A stretch of 64,000 nucleotides of DNA from Hypericum androsaemum (GCA_963995505.1 OZ023187.1:11495176-11559175), one strand, 5' to 3'. Positions 10,451-21,545 are shown, counted from the stretch's first letter. Notes: a model not told the origin generated them from the sequence alone. Program-made: numbers and translations.

Positions 10451-12008
10451 TGATGAGTGTGTAAACGCTCATATTTTATCATATGTTTCGTGTATGTTTA
10501 GTCATGTTTTGAGTTATATTTATTATGTCATGTCAAGTCTTATGATCGTTTTAGTATATTTATGTTCGGGAATGGATTTCTACTCATTGTCATATTTTGT
10601 AGGAAAATTGGAGCTCAATGAAGGTCGTTCGCGGGGTAATTTCGAGAGACCGCATTTCTAGAGTTATAACTTTCTGCTCGAGTGTCCGATTGTACCAAAT
10701 GAGATACCGTTGGAAAGCTTGAAGAGAGACCTACATTTTGTCTTTTATAGTAGAAGCCAAATTCGAAGTGGAAGAGGGTCAAAACGGCAAAATACGAAGA
10801 CGCGACGAAGCTGATCAACTAGCCTGGCGGGCGCCAAATATATTGGCGGGCGCCAAGCTGCTTACAGAAGGTGCGGTTGGCGGGCGCCAATGAAGCTGGC
10901 GGGCGCCAGGCCCCCGACGTTCTTTTCAGACTTTTTTATTTCACGGAGACTCGATTTATTTTAGTTATATTCGACTTTTAGCCTCCTGTTTCGGCTCTAG
11001 GACTTAAGTTACATTATTTATATTATTACTTGGCCAGCAAAACTTCCAATTTAGCTTAAGCTCCTTTAGGTTTTCCTAATTTTTAGTTAGATTTTTGGCT
11101 ATATAAAGCCCTTAGTTTCTTAGGTTTAAAACACAATTGACGAGGGACGGTTTTTCGGGACGAGACTACTACAACTTTGAGATAGGCTTGGAGCTTAATA
11201 AAAGTTGTGATTTCAATTAAATATGGGAGAAGGGTTGGCAAGGCTTGATTATCACGACTAAGCTTTCTCTTTCTCTATCTTTTATGTTAATTGTTATCAT
11301 GCTCTTCGTTAATCTTTTGTGCTTTGTTAACATGCTTAGCGAGTAGTTCTCTTGTGAGTGCGATGCCCTAATTATGTGATTACTCGTCTATGTTAGCTAT
11401 GGTTTGATTATCTTTAGTAGTAGTTGTTAATTGATGATCTTAATGCTTAATCTAACTTGATCACTTAGATTATGATGTTTAGTTGATAATAATGGACCGG
11501 AAGGCATTAGAATCAACGGAAGAGTCAATTGACATATCTTAAAGTATTAATGAGAAATCTTGATACTAAGGGATAACCCGATAGGAGTTAACTTCATAAT
11601 TGAGTTTAGTTTAGTTCTTGGTCTAATTAATGAGCGGAAGCGTTGATTAGTAATCATGAACTACTCTAGCTTAGTTTTGTCATCCTAATGAGCGGAAGCG
11701 TTAGGGAGATGCATTAGAACACTCCGGGTACTAGTTAGAACTTCATAAAAACCATAGTCTTGACATAGATGGGTAGTCCATAAGGGTACCGTGCTCGTTT
11801 ATCTCCATTGATTTACAACTCGTCTTTTATTTACGTTTCTAATCTCGTTTATTTACTTACGACCTTTCACAACTTTATAAAACTTTAATTTTTCTGCCTC
11901 ACACAATTACTTGCCTTGATTTAGTGTTCAACCCTCAGTTCTAAGAACCTTACTTACCACTATACTATTTGCTTGTGCGTTTAATTGTTCGCAATTTTGC
12001 GTACATCA
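10451..12008 (+). repeat. Solo LTR of an Athila/Tat-type gypsy element
   Basis: Begins TGATGAGTGTG and ends ACATCA, so the termini are inverted (TGATG...CATCA). It is flanked by the 5-bp duplication AACAA (10,446-10,450 and 12,009-12,013). It starts much like the LTR of the complete element at 23,859 (TGATGAGTGCAG) but is diverged, so it is a different family. Length 1,558 bp. With no internal region and an intact target duplication, it most likely arose by recombination between the two LTRs after insertion. Confidence 0.88.
10825..10908 (+). repeat. Four TGGCGGGCGCCA near-palindromes in the solo LTR
   Basis: The 12-mer occurs at 10,825-10,836, 10,844-10,855, 10,878-10,889 and 10,897-10,908. 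Its arms TGGCG and CGCCA are inverted around a GG centre. The paired spacing (19, 34, 19) indicates duplication of a two-motif unit. Function unknown. Confidence 0.85.
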
Positions 12009-12064
12009 AACAACAAAACCCAAAATCCAATCTTTCAAACACTAAAACCATCCAAAATAAAAAA

Positions 12065-12393
12065 TCAAAATTTTAACCAATACTGAAGGAGGCAAACTCG
12101 TGTTCTGAAGAACCTTTCGGACCTCCACCAAAGCCAAGACCAAGCACAAAGCACACATACTCTTAAGTAACCCACAAGTCTTCTCGTCCTTAACCATAGC
12201 AGTGAGCTGATCCTCGATAATTAAAGGGCAAAATGGGAGATTCACCCCAACCATCACAACCATTTTTGAGCTCAATCCTAACCCCAATATTCTCCACTCT
12301 TTCTAGCCTGTAAATGGCTATAGAGAAGGGAGACACCAAAGGCAAGTTGAGTGGCCCACTCTCTACCCTCTGGATGTCCACTGAAAAGGTCTC
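12065..12393 (-). pseudogene. Captured fragment of an L-Ala-D/L-Glu epimerase-like gene
   Basis: The minus strand encodes ETFSVDIQRVESGPLNLPL, then RLERVENIGVRIELKNG and GWGESPILP. This matches the N-terminal capping domain of plant L-Ala-D/L-amino-acid epimerases (enolase superfamily). After a frameshift near 12,225 it continues EDQLTAMVKDEKTCGLL, and after another shift EHEFASF. The catalytic barrel with its metal and lysine residues is absent, so it cannot be an enzyme. It lies inside the TIR element beside the solo LTR, opposite in strand. Family assignment comes from remembered motifs, not a search. Confidence 0.7.
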
Positions 12394-12849
12394 CCGGATG
12401 TAGGAAAACCCAAAGGTTGGATCTTTGGAAGCTTCCACCTTGAAGAGGAGGTGGGTATGTTGGGTCTTGTTAAGATTATCCACAACAGCAATCCACTCAA
12501 TCCAGTTCACGGAATAAATAATTAATTTTTCTCTCATCCATATCCAATCTAACCCAATTCAATTACATATTTTTCTACCCACAGCAGCAACCGAGTTCAC
12601 AGAATAAACAATTAATTTCTCTGTCATTCACATTTTATCTACTATCATCTTTTATTTATATATAAATTATAATAAATATACGATAATTATTATTCCGTAA
12701 TTATAACAAGGAAAAAATTATAATAAAGTAATAAAATTAAGATTACGAAGTGACTAAAAAATTAGATAGAAATTAAGATCCCTCCACTTCATTCATATAT
12801 TATCTACTATTATTTTTTATTTATATATAAATTACGACTATAAATTTTG

Positions 12850-13545
12850 GTTTGGGAACCACAACTTCTTATTCAACTATCTGATTGAGTTCATTCAAGT
12901 TGCTTTGCGAAGGTATGACATATATCTACAATTTTTTAGTTTATGACTTCTCCAAATTTGAAGTGTAAGAATGTCAAAAATATGTTTGAAGTCAATAGTC
13001 GAGCGAGTTACGAGTACGAGTTTCAATTTGGGAGCCACAACTTCTTATTCTTGAGTCCGATTGAGTGGATTCAAATTGTTTTGTGAAGGTGGAATATATA
13101 TCTACAACTTTTTAGTTTTTGACTTCTCCAAATTCGAAGTGTAAGAATGTCAAAAATATGTTTGAATTCAATAGTCGAACGAGTTATGAGTACGAGTTTC
13201 AATTTGGGAGCCACAATTTCTTATTCTGGAGTCTGATTGAGTTGATTCAAGTTTTTTTATGAAGGTGAGATATATATCTACAACTTTTTAGTTTATAACT
13301 TCTCCAAATTCAAAGTGTAAGAATGCCAAAAATATGTTTGAAGTTAATAGTCGAGGGAGTTACGAGTTTGAGTTTTGATTTAGGAGCCACAACTTCTTAT
13401 TCCGGAGTGCGATTGAGTTGATTCAAGTTGTTTTATAAAGGTGGGATATATATCTACAACTTTTTAGTTTATGACTTCTCCAAATTCTAAGTATAAGAAT
13501 ATCAAAAATATGTTTGAAATTAATATTCGAACGATTTAGTAATGT
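12850..13545 (+). repeat. 176-bp tandem repeat, four copies
   Basis: Units starting near 12,854, 13,030, 13,206 and 13,382 each begin GGGAGCCACAACTTCTTATTC or a close variant. All contain ATATATATCTACAAC, TGACTTCTCCAAATT and GTCAAAAATATGTTTGAA. The spacing is 176, 176 and 176-177 bp. The copies differ at scattered positions, with the last most diverged. No coding frame runs through them. Confidence 0.88.
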
Positions 13546-13833
13546 CAAAAGTTAGAATACAAATTGTGAATCAAAATATGTCAATATTGGGCTCTATTTT
13601 TTATAGATATTTAAAAAATAATTTTAATTTTGTTAAAGATAACTTCAATTTTTATAACCACACAAATATTATTTGAAAAAATCTATTTTTTACGAATAAC
13701 ATTATGCAAAGTAGAACTAAATAGAAAATAAGTAGAAAAAAAAACTGATGTGGCAGAAATTAGCGCGCACAAGCTCCGATCGGCTAAGCACACTCGCGTG
13801 GCCGATCCTTCCATTTTGACAGCTAATTTATAC

Positions 13834-13836
<3 letters not shown>

Positions 13837-13878
<42 letters not shown>
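13837..13878. repeat. (TG)21 microsatellite
   Basis: Uninterrupted TG dinucleotides, 42 bp, preceded by TATACATA. A perfect repeat this long is likely polymorphic. Confidence 0.97.
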
Positions 13879-13879
<1 letters not shown>

Positions 13880-14395
13880 TAACTACCCGCGCGAGCGTTT
13901 GCTCGCCACTGCAGGTAGTCTAAAGAGAGAGACATGTCGGTGTTCAGTGGAGAGGAGAGCATTAAATGTGTTCTAGTGGTGAGTTTAGGATTTTTTTTGG
14001 TACGTATGATTGATTTGAGACTGATTTTGCCATTTTTGTATTTTTAAAAGTGGTCTTGATCTAATCTGAGGAGGGAACTAGGCAAGTTGGTCTGGGTGGA
14101 GAGAGGACAGAGGACAGAAATGGGGAGGAGGGGGAAGATGGGTTTTTGAATTTTTTTTTGAAATTTGCCTTCTAGACAACTCAGTGACACTGCGATAATT
14201 TTTTTTTCCGAGTTGTCGTGCCACGCAGGCGTAAAACGGCAGCATTTTAAGTTCGAGCAGTCGGGCCCGTGAGGTCCCTTCAAACCTCAGGGACAATTTT
14301 GATGTGTTTTAAACTATATGATCGTAAGTTTCAAACAGTCAAATCACAAGATACTAAAGTGAACCACAAGATACTAAAGTGAAGTTTTCCATTTT

Positions 14396-15971
14396 CCTTT
14401 GTTGTGTATTTCGTTTGCGTTTTCATTCATTTAACTCACTTTCGTAATAAAGCTCGTTCCCTACCCATTCGTTTGCTTTTCTTCACTTCTAGCAAAAACC
14501 CACGATTCATTGGATAGCTCTTTAGACAATCATACCGAATCCGTCTCGAATTCGTTTTTTACGTTCTCGTTTATCTTATTCCCGCGACATTTCCAAAACA
14601 TGATAGTCCGCGTTAAGTTGAGTTGTACAACACTAACGCTGTCACGTTGTATCCCATATTACTAGCCGTCTTTTGAAGATCCACCAGTCCGATCATTGAA
14701 GATCCATCAGAAACTCGGAACGATGAGTTGAGAAACACCATGTTTCAAGATCCCTTTTGCTACACATCAATGGAATCTGTACTCTGTTGATAGTACCCAA
14801 CACATTTGGCGAGGACACGATCGTTTAGCAAAGTCGTTATCTTCTCATTCAACCTCGCAACTCCTATCGGTTGACTTAATTTCTTTTGCAGAGAGTATAG
14901 GCTCGTATCTTGTTCTTGTCGCTGTCATTGAGATCACCTCCATATGACTGGTCCCGTTTTTTTTTTCTCTTACATCATGTTTGGAAAGGCTTAAAAATAA
15001 GAAATGAAATTCGGCTTAAAAATAAGAAATGAAATTCCTTTCCGAAGTTTTAAAAAATTTAATCTGTTTGGAATCAAATATTTTCAGAAAGGAATTCCTA
15101 TTTTGTTTAAAAGTCCAGATTTATAATTTCTTTAAAATTAGGTCAGATTTGTAGGAGACTAAACCAAATTTAGTAGTAAAATGTCTATTATACCCTTTGA
15201 AGAAAATTTTTCTATCTCACATGGGATTGTTAGGAAGGTATTTATGTAATATTTCAAATCAATTCCCAAAATTTAACTTATTGTTCCAAACAAGAAAATA
15301 GGAAAGTAATTCCTTTTTATTTTCATTAGAAATTGGAAATATGATTCCTTTCCTGTTAGAATTGGTTCCAAACATAATGCATGATCTTTGCAATTGTGGC
15401 TTCGTGCTTTAGTTGTCTTATACCTTGTACACTAATACCATTCATGGGCAGGAAGTATCCGAAGTCCACTGCATCTGAGCACCCAGATGCGGAGATGACT
15501 GATCCGGGATGCAGAAGACGATGAATTCTCCTCGCGCTGAAGTGGTACTGTGGGTTACAAAAAATGTTTTTGCAGTTAGCAGCAATGTTGAGGTTGAATG
15601 ATATGAAATTCTGAACCCTAGAGGTACTCTCTTATTCCTTATTCCTTATCCCTTAGTTTAGATAATGACCAAGTGCAGTATGCAATTTAATTTCAAGAAA
15701 TGCCTTGAGCAGAAATAAGTTCTGATCAAGGTGAGAGCAGTTAGTCAAGCTATCCAGTTTTCTCCGGCAGCTTTATCGTAGAGGTTGTGCATTTTGTCCT
15801 AGAGATGATCTTCATCCTCATGGCCATCCCAGTGATCTTGTGAATAATACGCGGTCGTTGCCTCGTAGTGATCAACTGAAATCGTACTGCATTTGAAGGG
15901 AGAACCAAACATTAAACAAAACAGTAATTTGAGGTGTACTAGACGAGGCTCAACAATGTGCAGCAAGTACC
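14396..15971. other. Intergenic between the TIR element and ATP10, with a MITE-like element
   Basis: No gene recognised. At about 14,976-15,376 the ends CATGTTTGGAA and TTCCAAACAT are inverted and enclose AT-rich noncoding sequence, including a direct repeat of GGCTTAAAAATAAGAAATGA (near 14,990 and 15,015). This resembles a small non-autonomous DNA transposon, but I see no clear target duplication. The last few hundred bases next to 15,972 probably include the ATP10 3' untranslated region. Confidence 0.5.
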
Positions 15972-18289
15972 TCAGTTCTCCTTCAAGAGAGATGATGTGC
16001 AGGAAAGTAGGGAGGACAGCTCTTCTTGCGAGGCTAAACCGGACCCTTGCCATCTTATTCTGCCAAACTTGTCAAGTAGGAAAATGTACCTGCGAGATGA
16101 TGATAACAAAGCTTAGATTGAAACATCTACTTCTGACAAAGTGGAGAAGTGGATGATCAAACTCCGTACCCTGAGAGAAGGTTCAGAATTTTGAGTTCTT
16201 TTCTGAAGTAATAATGGTCACCAAAAGAATAAATCATCTGCCTTTCAAGTGTAAAGCTTTCTTCTTTCATAGGTTTTTTCATAGTCCAAAGCAGGAGTCG
16301 CTTGATAGGGCTAAGACGCAGGTACCATGCGTCTATAAAAGACACCTGAAATGTCGAGCTGGTTATGCGGAGGTAAGAGAAACGTTTGCCCACCAAAAAG
16401 AAAAGACGCAATCGTGAAACTGAGAGGAATGTCTTTGGCATTTTGCTGCCATGTTAATGGAACTCATCTAGTGTACATGAAAAAAGAATGATAATTAACA
16501 ATACAGGACCAGCAATAATTGCCTCCCAAAATTATCTACATGCAACTTCTGCCAGTCCGCATTCTTTCTCCAGATGTTTTGACATGGAATTAAAGAAAAT
16601 ACAGAACTCTTGTTATGGCATAACAGCAGAAATTTTGTGCATAAAATCAGTGATACGGAAATTGTTCACTAACTTCATGAATTACATAAGATCAAGAAGC
16701 CGGTACCTCGTACACCTGAATATGTTTTGAATCGCAGAATGCATTGAGGAAAGGTTCACTCCATGATTTAATCATCGGCTGTGAAGGCAAAAGAGACAGG
16801 TGATGTAAGGTATGACAATCAGAACGAAGCTACAACTTCACTTTTACTGTTCTTCTACCAAAGTCATAAAGGATAATATGGGTCAGTTTAACTCAAAGAA
16901 GCAGAAAATATTGGCAGTAATCACACATGATTACAGTTGAGAAAATTTCCTTCTAAACTAAAAAAGCGGAAAAAACCAAACCATGTGACAATTGAACTAG
17001 TCATGCCTAGTTTCATACGATTGGAGCCATTTTCAAGTGAAATGAACAGAGTTTGACCTCAAAATGGAACTAAAAGAGGTAAGACTTTGGACAAGGATCA
17101 GAAGAATGAGATGGTGATACCATTCACTAGAGATGACACTCTCAATAGGCCAATTTTTATAAACTCTTAGCAATATTTATTGCCCATAGAAATTCTGGTG
17201 ACCCTCTGCTCCTTGATATTTGCTTAATTCAATTGTAAGCGGTAAGGTTCCTAGGCAACTTACAAGGCTGATGGCACATTTAGAATACACAGGGCTAATA
17301 TTATCAACGTCTTGATCATACGGACCTTAAGCCAACAATGCAAGTTACCTGAGAGCTTGCACGGAAAGAAACGCACATTAATGATACCCTGGGGAAATCT
17401 TTAGCAGCTGCAAGATCGGCATTTCCACTAGACCTGATAGGGAGCTTCACCGCCCGACCATCCAAGTAATTAGCTTCGAAGTCCGGGAACTTGATAGCTG
17501 TTGTTTCAGGAACTAGAGTCTTATTCGCAATTGCAATCTGCAAAAAGCAGAGCCAAAACTGCCATTAGAAGGACGAATCAAGGCACGAAACTAAAAACAA
17601 CACTGTATGATGCTTCGAGCGTCCTGCACAAATCAAAACCACACTACATTTTGAGGAAACCACGTAAAAAACATCATATCCTAAAACCAACATTACCCAA
17701 ATTGCCGACACACGGTGAGATTCAAGTAACTAATCAATGGAAAAGTTGTACTAGAGTATGATTTACAACACATAACGAATCACAATCCGCAGAAAACCCG
17801 AATCGGACCTTACCACCGTGCTGCTTGAGCTCCTTAATGTCGGCGAAGTACCCTCTGTTCATCTCATCTGTACTGCCCTAGCCACCAACATCCCCAAACC
17901 CCTTCCTTTTAACTTAGAATTTCTCTTCCTTCATAATTTTATTTTATTTTATTTTTTTAAAAAAAAAAGAAAAAGAAAGAGAAACAATGAAACACTTACA
18001 GTCTGGCGCGCTCCTTCTCGATGGCATCCTTATTACCCAGCTGCAAAAACAAAATCATAGCATCATTTTTTATTTTTTATTTTAATTTTTCTGTTTTGTT
18101 TTCCGAAGATTCTAGAAGGATGGAGATGGAGATGGAGACCTGATAGAAGTCGAGGAAGCGACTGGTGATCATACGGTAGGGAAGAGGTTGGTGTCGGTGG
18201 GGTTGACCTGACAGGATCCAACCACCCCCACCCATTCTTTTTCTTCCCAATTGCCTTCGATTCGCTATAATACGGTTCAGCCTCTGCAT
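15972..18289 (-). CDS. ATP10: Mitochondrial ATP synthase assembly factor ATP10
   Basis: Seven exons on the minus strand: 18,289-18,140, 18,040-18,000, 17,872-17,809, 17,537-17,349, 16,778-16,707, 16,345-16,170 and 16,089-15,972. They total 810 bp, giving 269 residues and a stop, with GT-AG borders and agreeing phases. ATP10-family proteins help assemble the membrane Fo part of mitochondrial ATP synthase. Recognition rests on ANKTLVPETTAIKFPDFEA (exon 4), VSLMCVSFRASSQ, VSFIDAWYLRLSPIKRLLL (exon 6), YSFGDHYYFRKELKILNL and GRIRWQGSG near the C-terminus. The Arg-rich start MQRLNRIIANRRQLG suits a mitochondrial targeting peptide. An in-frame ATG 46 codons upstream (18,427) could extend it; I prefer the downstream start. 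There is no stop or frameshift, so it is probably functional. Confidence 0.92.
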
Positions 18290-18850
18290 CTCTCTCTCTA
18301 TTCTCTCTTCTCTGCTTTGTTTGTTTCTGTTCCCTTTATCCGCTAGCCTAGAAGTGGAAGAGGGAGAGCGAGGAGAGGGGAGGAAAGGAGGAAGGGCCTG
18401 TTTGCTTTGGTAACTTAACAAGCCCATGCCCAGTCCACGTGGAAAGTGGGAAACTTGAAAACTATTTTTATTTTAGAAGAAAGACTCGTTTTTTTCTAAT
18501 TTTATATTTTGGAGGTTACTTACTCGCGAAGAATGAATTAAGACCTTCCACTTGTGTAAAGTGAACCAAAGATTTAATATATATGGTACATAAGTTTTGA
18601 TCTATTGTAGAGTGATAACCTCTCTAAATTGATAAAAACTTTTGATCCCGAATGTTATTACTTAATAACTGGTCTATCATAATGTTAGAGTGCAAATATT
18701 TTATGTCTAAAAAGGTGACGCTGAGCATGAAGTCCACGTCGATGAAGGCGAGATTAGTTCCATGTTCACACTTCACACGCCCGTAGGGGCGATGCCTAGC
18801 ACAAAGTTTATGAAGGGTCCCACGACCTTAAAGGAGAGGCCTAGATCAAG
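18290..18850. other. ATP10 upstream region and repeat debris
   Basis: About 18,290-18,430 is a pyrimidine-rich region when read toward the gene and likely holds the ATP10 5' untranslated region. A stretch at 18,600-18,690 (GTGATAACCTCTCTAAATTGATAAAA) closely matches 55,165-55,260 and is a dispersed repeat. No gene seen. Confidence 0.5.
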
Positions 18851-18854
18851 GTGC

Positions 18855-19200
18855 ATGTCAACGTCGCCTTGCCAAGGGCGTCTGGACCATGTCGGCGTCG
18901 CCTCGCCAAGGGTGGTTGGACCATGTCGTCGTCGCCTAGTCAAGGGCGTCCGGAGTCGTCGCCTCGTCAAGGGCATTCTGACCATTTGTCGTCGCCTTGT
19001 CAAGGGTGTCTCGACCATGTCGTCGTCGCCTCGCCAAGGGTGTCTAGGCTATGTAGTCGTCGTCGCCTCGCCAAGGGTGTCTGGGCCATGTAGTCGTCGT
19101 CGCCTCACCAAGGGTGTCTGGGCCATGTAGTCGTCGTCGCGCCAAGTGTTCTAGACCATGTCGTCGTCGCCTCGCCAAGGGTATCTGGGCCATGTCATCG
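18855..19200 (+). repeat. GC-rich minisatellite, about 35-39 bp unit
   Basis: About ten degenerate copies of a unit built on GTCGTCGCCTCGCCAAGGGT followed by GTCTGGRCCATGT. Units shorten or lengthen by extra GTC triplets, and the three near 19,040-19,130 are almost identical. Short open frames in both strands are by-products of the repeat. Confidence 0.85.
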
Positions 19201-19256
19201 TCGCACGGATGATCGTAGCACAAACGACCATCGCACGGACGACCATCGCACAGACA
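19200..19256 (+). repeat. Short GACCATCGCAC repeat
   Basis: ACGACCATCGCACGG-type units of about 15 bp occur in about four degenerate copies right after the minisatellite, possibly derived from it. Confidence 0.7.
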
Positions 19257-19269
19257 TACTTAAAGTTGG

Positions 19270-20645
19270 GAATGGGTGTCAATTAGTCGTCAGGACGATG
19301 CCTTCGTCGTGAAGACGAGGAAAGCCCTTACGAGTGAATGATTCATGACCGTTCGAACGAGAGGTTGAAGGGCAAAATGTTGAGGCCCGAGTTTTATCTA
19401 ATTTGTGTTGGTGGGGCGTGACTTGTGATCGTTGTGAGTACAAAGAGGTGGTTCTTCCCGAAATAAAGTGATGCACGAGATCGTCAAGCGGGGACGCGAG
19501 GACGTCGACAAAGCAGTTGGGACACCCGGGCGTCCAAAATTCCCTCCAGGGCATCTGGAGTTCCCTCATGAGCGTCCAAGGTATTATAATAGATTTTTTC
19601 TAGTATTGTGTTTTTACCTTTGCAATAGTTACAGTAATCTTGAATTGATCACCATCGTATGATGATACAAGCTTTGTGAGGAGAGGAAATTGTAGCATCC
19701 ACTTTGCTCTAATTCAATTCTGAAAATTCTCTCACGCCTCTTCACATACGACTAAAGAGAATAAAAGAGATTTATAGGGACGGGAGAGCTAGAAGACAGA
19801 GGAAATGGCGTAGTTTTTTTAAATAGCGAAGTGGCTTAAAAACCATAGATTAATTAAGTAGTAGTCATATATTGGATGAAAGAAAAAATAAATAATACAT
19901 GAAAGTAAGTGAAAGATTTCTGCATAGACATCGTGGAAGATTAAGAAATCATGACAACGTTCGCAATTTCGAGAACCGAAAACATTTAAAAAAAAACAGC
20001 TATACTAAAATATTGCTGATCCAAATGGTAGCTTGAACAGGTGTCCCCCAAGAGACTTTCGTTATACCTTAGGCATACTCGAAGAAAGGCCGGACGAATC
20101 CAACCAATATCGAAATAGCCACGAGCCTATAAACATACACACTAGCACCCGGATAAAGCATAAATCTGAAATGAGAAAATACAATGAAGAAATCCATAAA
20201 AAAGAACAGCAAGCTAAGAGCTTCAGAGACCTCGAGGGAGCTAGGGTAGAGAAGGGCGGCTGCCTGGGATGAGGAGCACCAGCGTAAAACACGGTGGATC
20301 GAGGATGACCGGAGGTCAGATCTGGATCGGTGGTGGCCGGATCCGGAGAGGAGAGGAGGCGGACAGATCGATGAGAAGATGGCCGAATCTGGTGATGTGG
20401 AGATCAAATCTGAGTTGGTCACCGGTCAAGGGGAGAGGAGGAGGAGGAGGTGAGTGGAGGTGGAGGAGAGTGAGTGGAGGGGAGGAGGAGTGGAAAAAAC
20501 TATGAAGGAGGCAATGGAGATGGAAGATGAGAAAAGCTAAAAAAAATTCCATTGGGAGAGAAACCTCCTCACTCTAAAAACTTAGAGAGAGAGAGAGAGG
20601 GAGAGAGCCAAGATAGGAAATGGCGTAGTGAAGAGAGGATGTTCA
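19270..20645. other. Intergenic, no recognisable gene; purine-rich tracts
   Basis: No protein domain found. A GGA/GGT-rich purine tract runs through about 20,430-20,505 and a GA repeat through 20,586-20,607. The short frames here reflect these composition biases. Confidence 0.5.
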
Positions 20646-20649
20646 TGCT

Positions 20650-20975
20650 CAACCGATGACTTCTTTCACTAAGAGTCCTTCAAGGACTTCAAAAGTTTTG
20701 TCAAGGCAATCAAAGAAATCCCAACGAGGTTCAAAGATCGGCTGCCAACCTGGTCTTTGTACTCATTACAGATCCATTAGATCAAAGCCCGGAGTGAGCA
20801 CGACATGGTTAGATATCGGCGCCGTGATTGGAGCCGGTATCTTTGTTCTTACCGAACTCGAAGTCAAAGAGCATACTGGTCCACCGGTCGTCCTATCGTA
20901 CGTTGTCTACAGTATTTGTGCTATGCTTTCTATCTTCAGCTACTCCAAGTTTGACATTGAGATTTGTTGCAGGTA
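20650..20975 (+). pseudogene. Cationic amino acid transporter (CAT) first-exon fragment
   Basis: In one frame the sequence reads ESFKDFKSFVKAIKEIPTRF and then KARSEHDM; after a frameshift it reads DIGAVIGAGIFVLT and VVLSYVVYSICAMLSIFSYS. These match the N-terminal cytosolic segment and first two membrane helices of plant CAT1-type transporters (APC superfamily, amino acid/H+ symport). Two in-frame stops and a frameshift break it, and the segment normally following EI(PVAGG) is replaced by AT-rich intron-like sequence. The remaining helices are not in the window. It is a pseudogene or broken leftover. Confidence 0.75.
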
Positions 20976-21019
20976 TTTCAATTTATTGATTGGTAATCCT
21001 TAATCATTTAAATGTTTGC

Positions 21020-21400
21020 CTTTTTTGTCAACAAAATACTTGAATATGAATCAAATTCTTCTAATTATTTCTAATTTTGTGATATCTAATAAGTTTTTAG
21101 AAAATAGATTTAGATAGTAGGTTAATTTTAAAATGAGTTTTTTTTGTTAATTATTCCATTTGTTGGTGAAATCTAAGAATATTTTTAAAAATAGATTGAT
21201 CAATAATACATATTTAACTTGATATCCATGCACCAACTTAGCTAACTAATTAAAATATTGCTTCCTTCTCGATCATAAATTACTCCTCTTAAAAAAATCA
21301 TAAATTACTTAAATGTTTTTTTTTGTCAAAGACGCACTTGTCTAAAATTTTCTAATTGTTTCTATTTATAATTAAAAAAACACAATTCATGTTTGATAAA
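21020..21400 (+). repeat. AT-rich repeat, copy related to 39,335-41,520
   Basis: Contains ACTTGAATATGAATCAAA, a TTGATATCC...CACCAACTTAGCTAAC block and TTGTCAAAGACGYACTTGTC, all found again, in the same or inverted orientation, after the copia element at 39,340-41,520. Noncoding. Confidence 0.75.
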
Positions 21401-21409
21401 AAAAGGAAA

Positions 21410-21545
21410 AATTACTCGCAGGCCATTGATATTTGATATATTCGGTGTTCACCCCCTTGTATTACAAAAATAGATTAAAAACTCTCTGAAGTTTGGTTTT
21501 ATTATACTCTCGGGCTCCTCGCTGACGTTAGCAGATATTTTTATA
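21410..21545 (+). repeat. Half of a foldback-type repeat end
   Basis: GGAAAAATTACTCGCAGGCC followed by a CTCTGAAGTTTGGTTT and CTCGCTGACGTTAGCAGAT series resembles the end of the foldback MITE at 40,428. No matching inverted end is visible nearby, so it is probably truncated. Confidence 0.45.

Larger units (their letters stand above)
10130..14395. mobile_element. Large Mutator-like TIR element carrying a host gene fragment (Pack-MULE-like)
   Basis: About 215 bp at 10,130-10,345 is the imperfect inverted repeat of 14,160-14,395. Shared landmarks include ACTTTAGTAYYWTGTGGTTTG, GTCCCTGAGGTTT, CGTGAGGTCCC and TTCTAGACAACTC. Long terminal inverted repeats with a noncoding or gene-fragment interior suggest a Mutator-like element. 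The right end carries a short duplication (CACAAGATACTAAAGTGAA twice). Inside are a solo LTR, an epimerase gene fragment, a 176-bp tandem array and a TG microsatellite. I could not find a clean 9-bp target duplication (TTTTGCCTT versus ATTTTCCTT is the best guess), and no MURA transposase is visible. Confidence 0.7.

Noticed and set aside
10130..14395. A 9-bp target duplication for the large TIR element (TTTTGCCTT / ATTTTCCTT)
   Set aside because: Only 7 of 9 match and the element borders are uncertain by several bases; not claimed as real.
15893..16156. Plus-strand 87-codon frame over the ATP10 3' end
   Set aside because: Antisense to the supported ATP10 last exon; no domain.
18762..19130. 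122-codon Arg-rich frame as a protein
   Set aside because: Entirely within the minisatellite; periodic sequence explains the open frame.
20316..20552. Ser/Pro/His-rich frames in the GGA-rich tract
   Set aside because: Composition-driven open frames on both strands; no conserved features.
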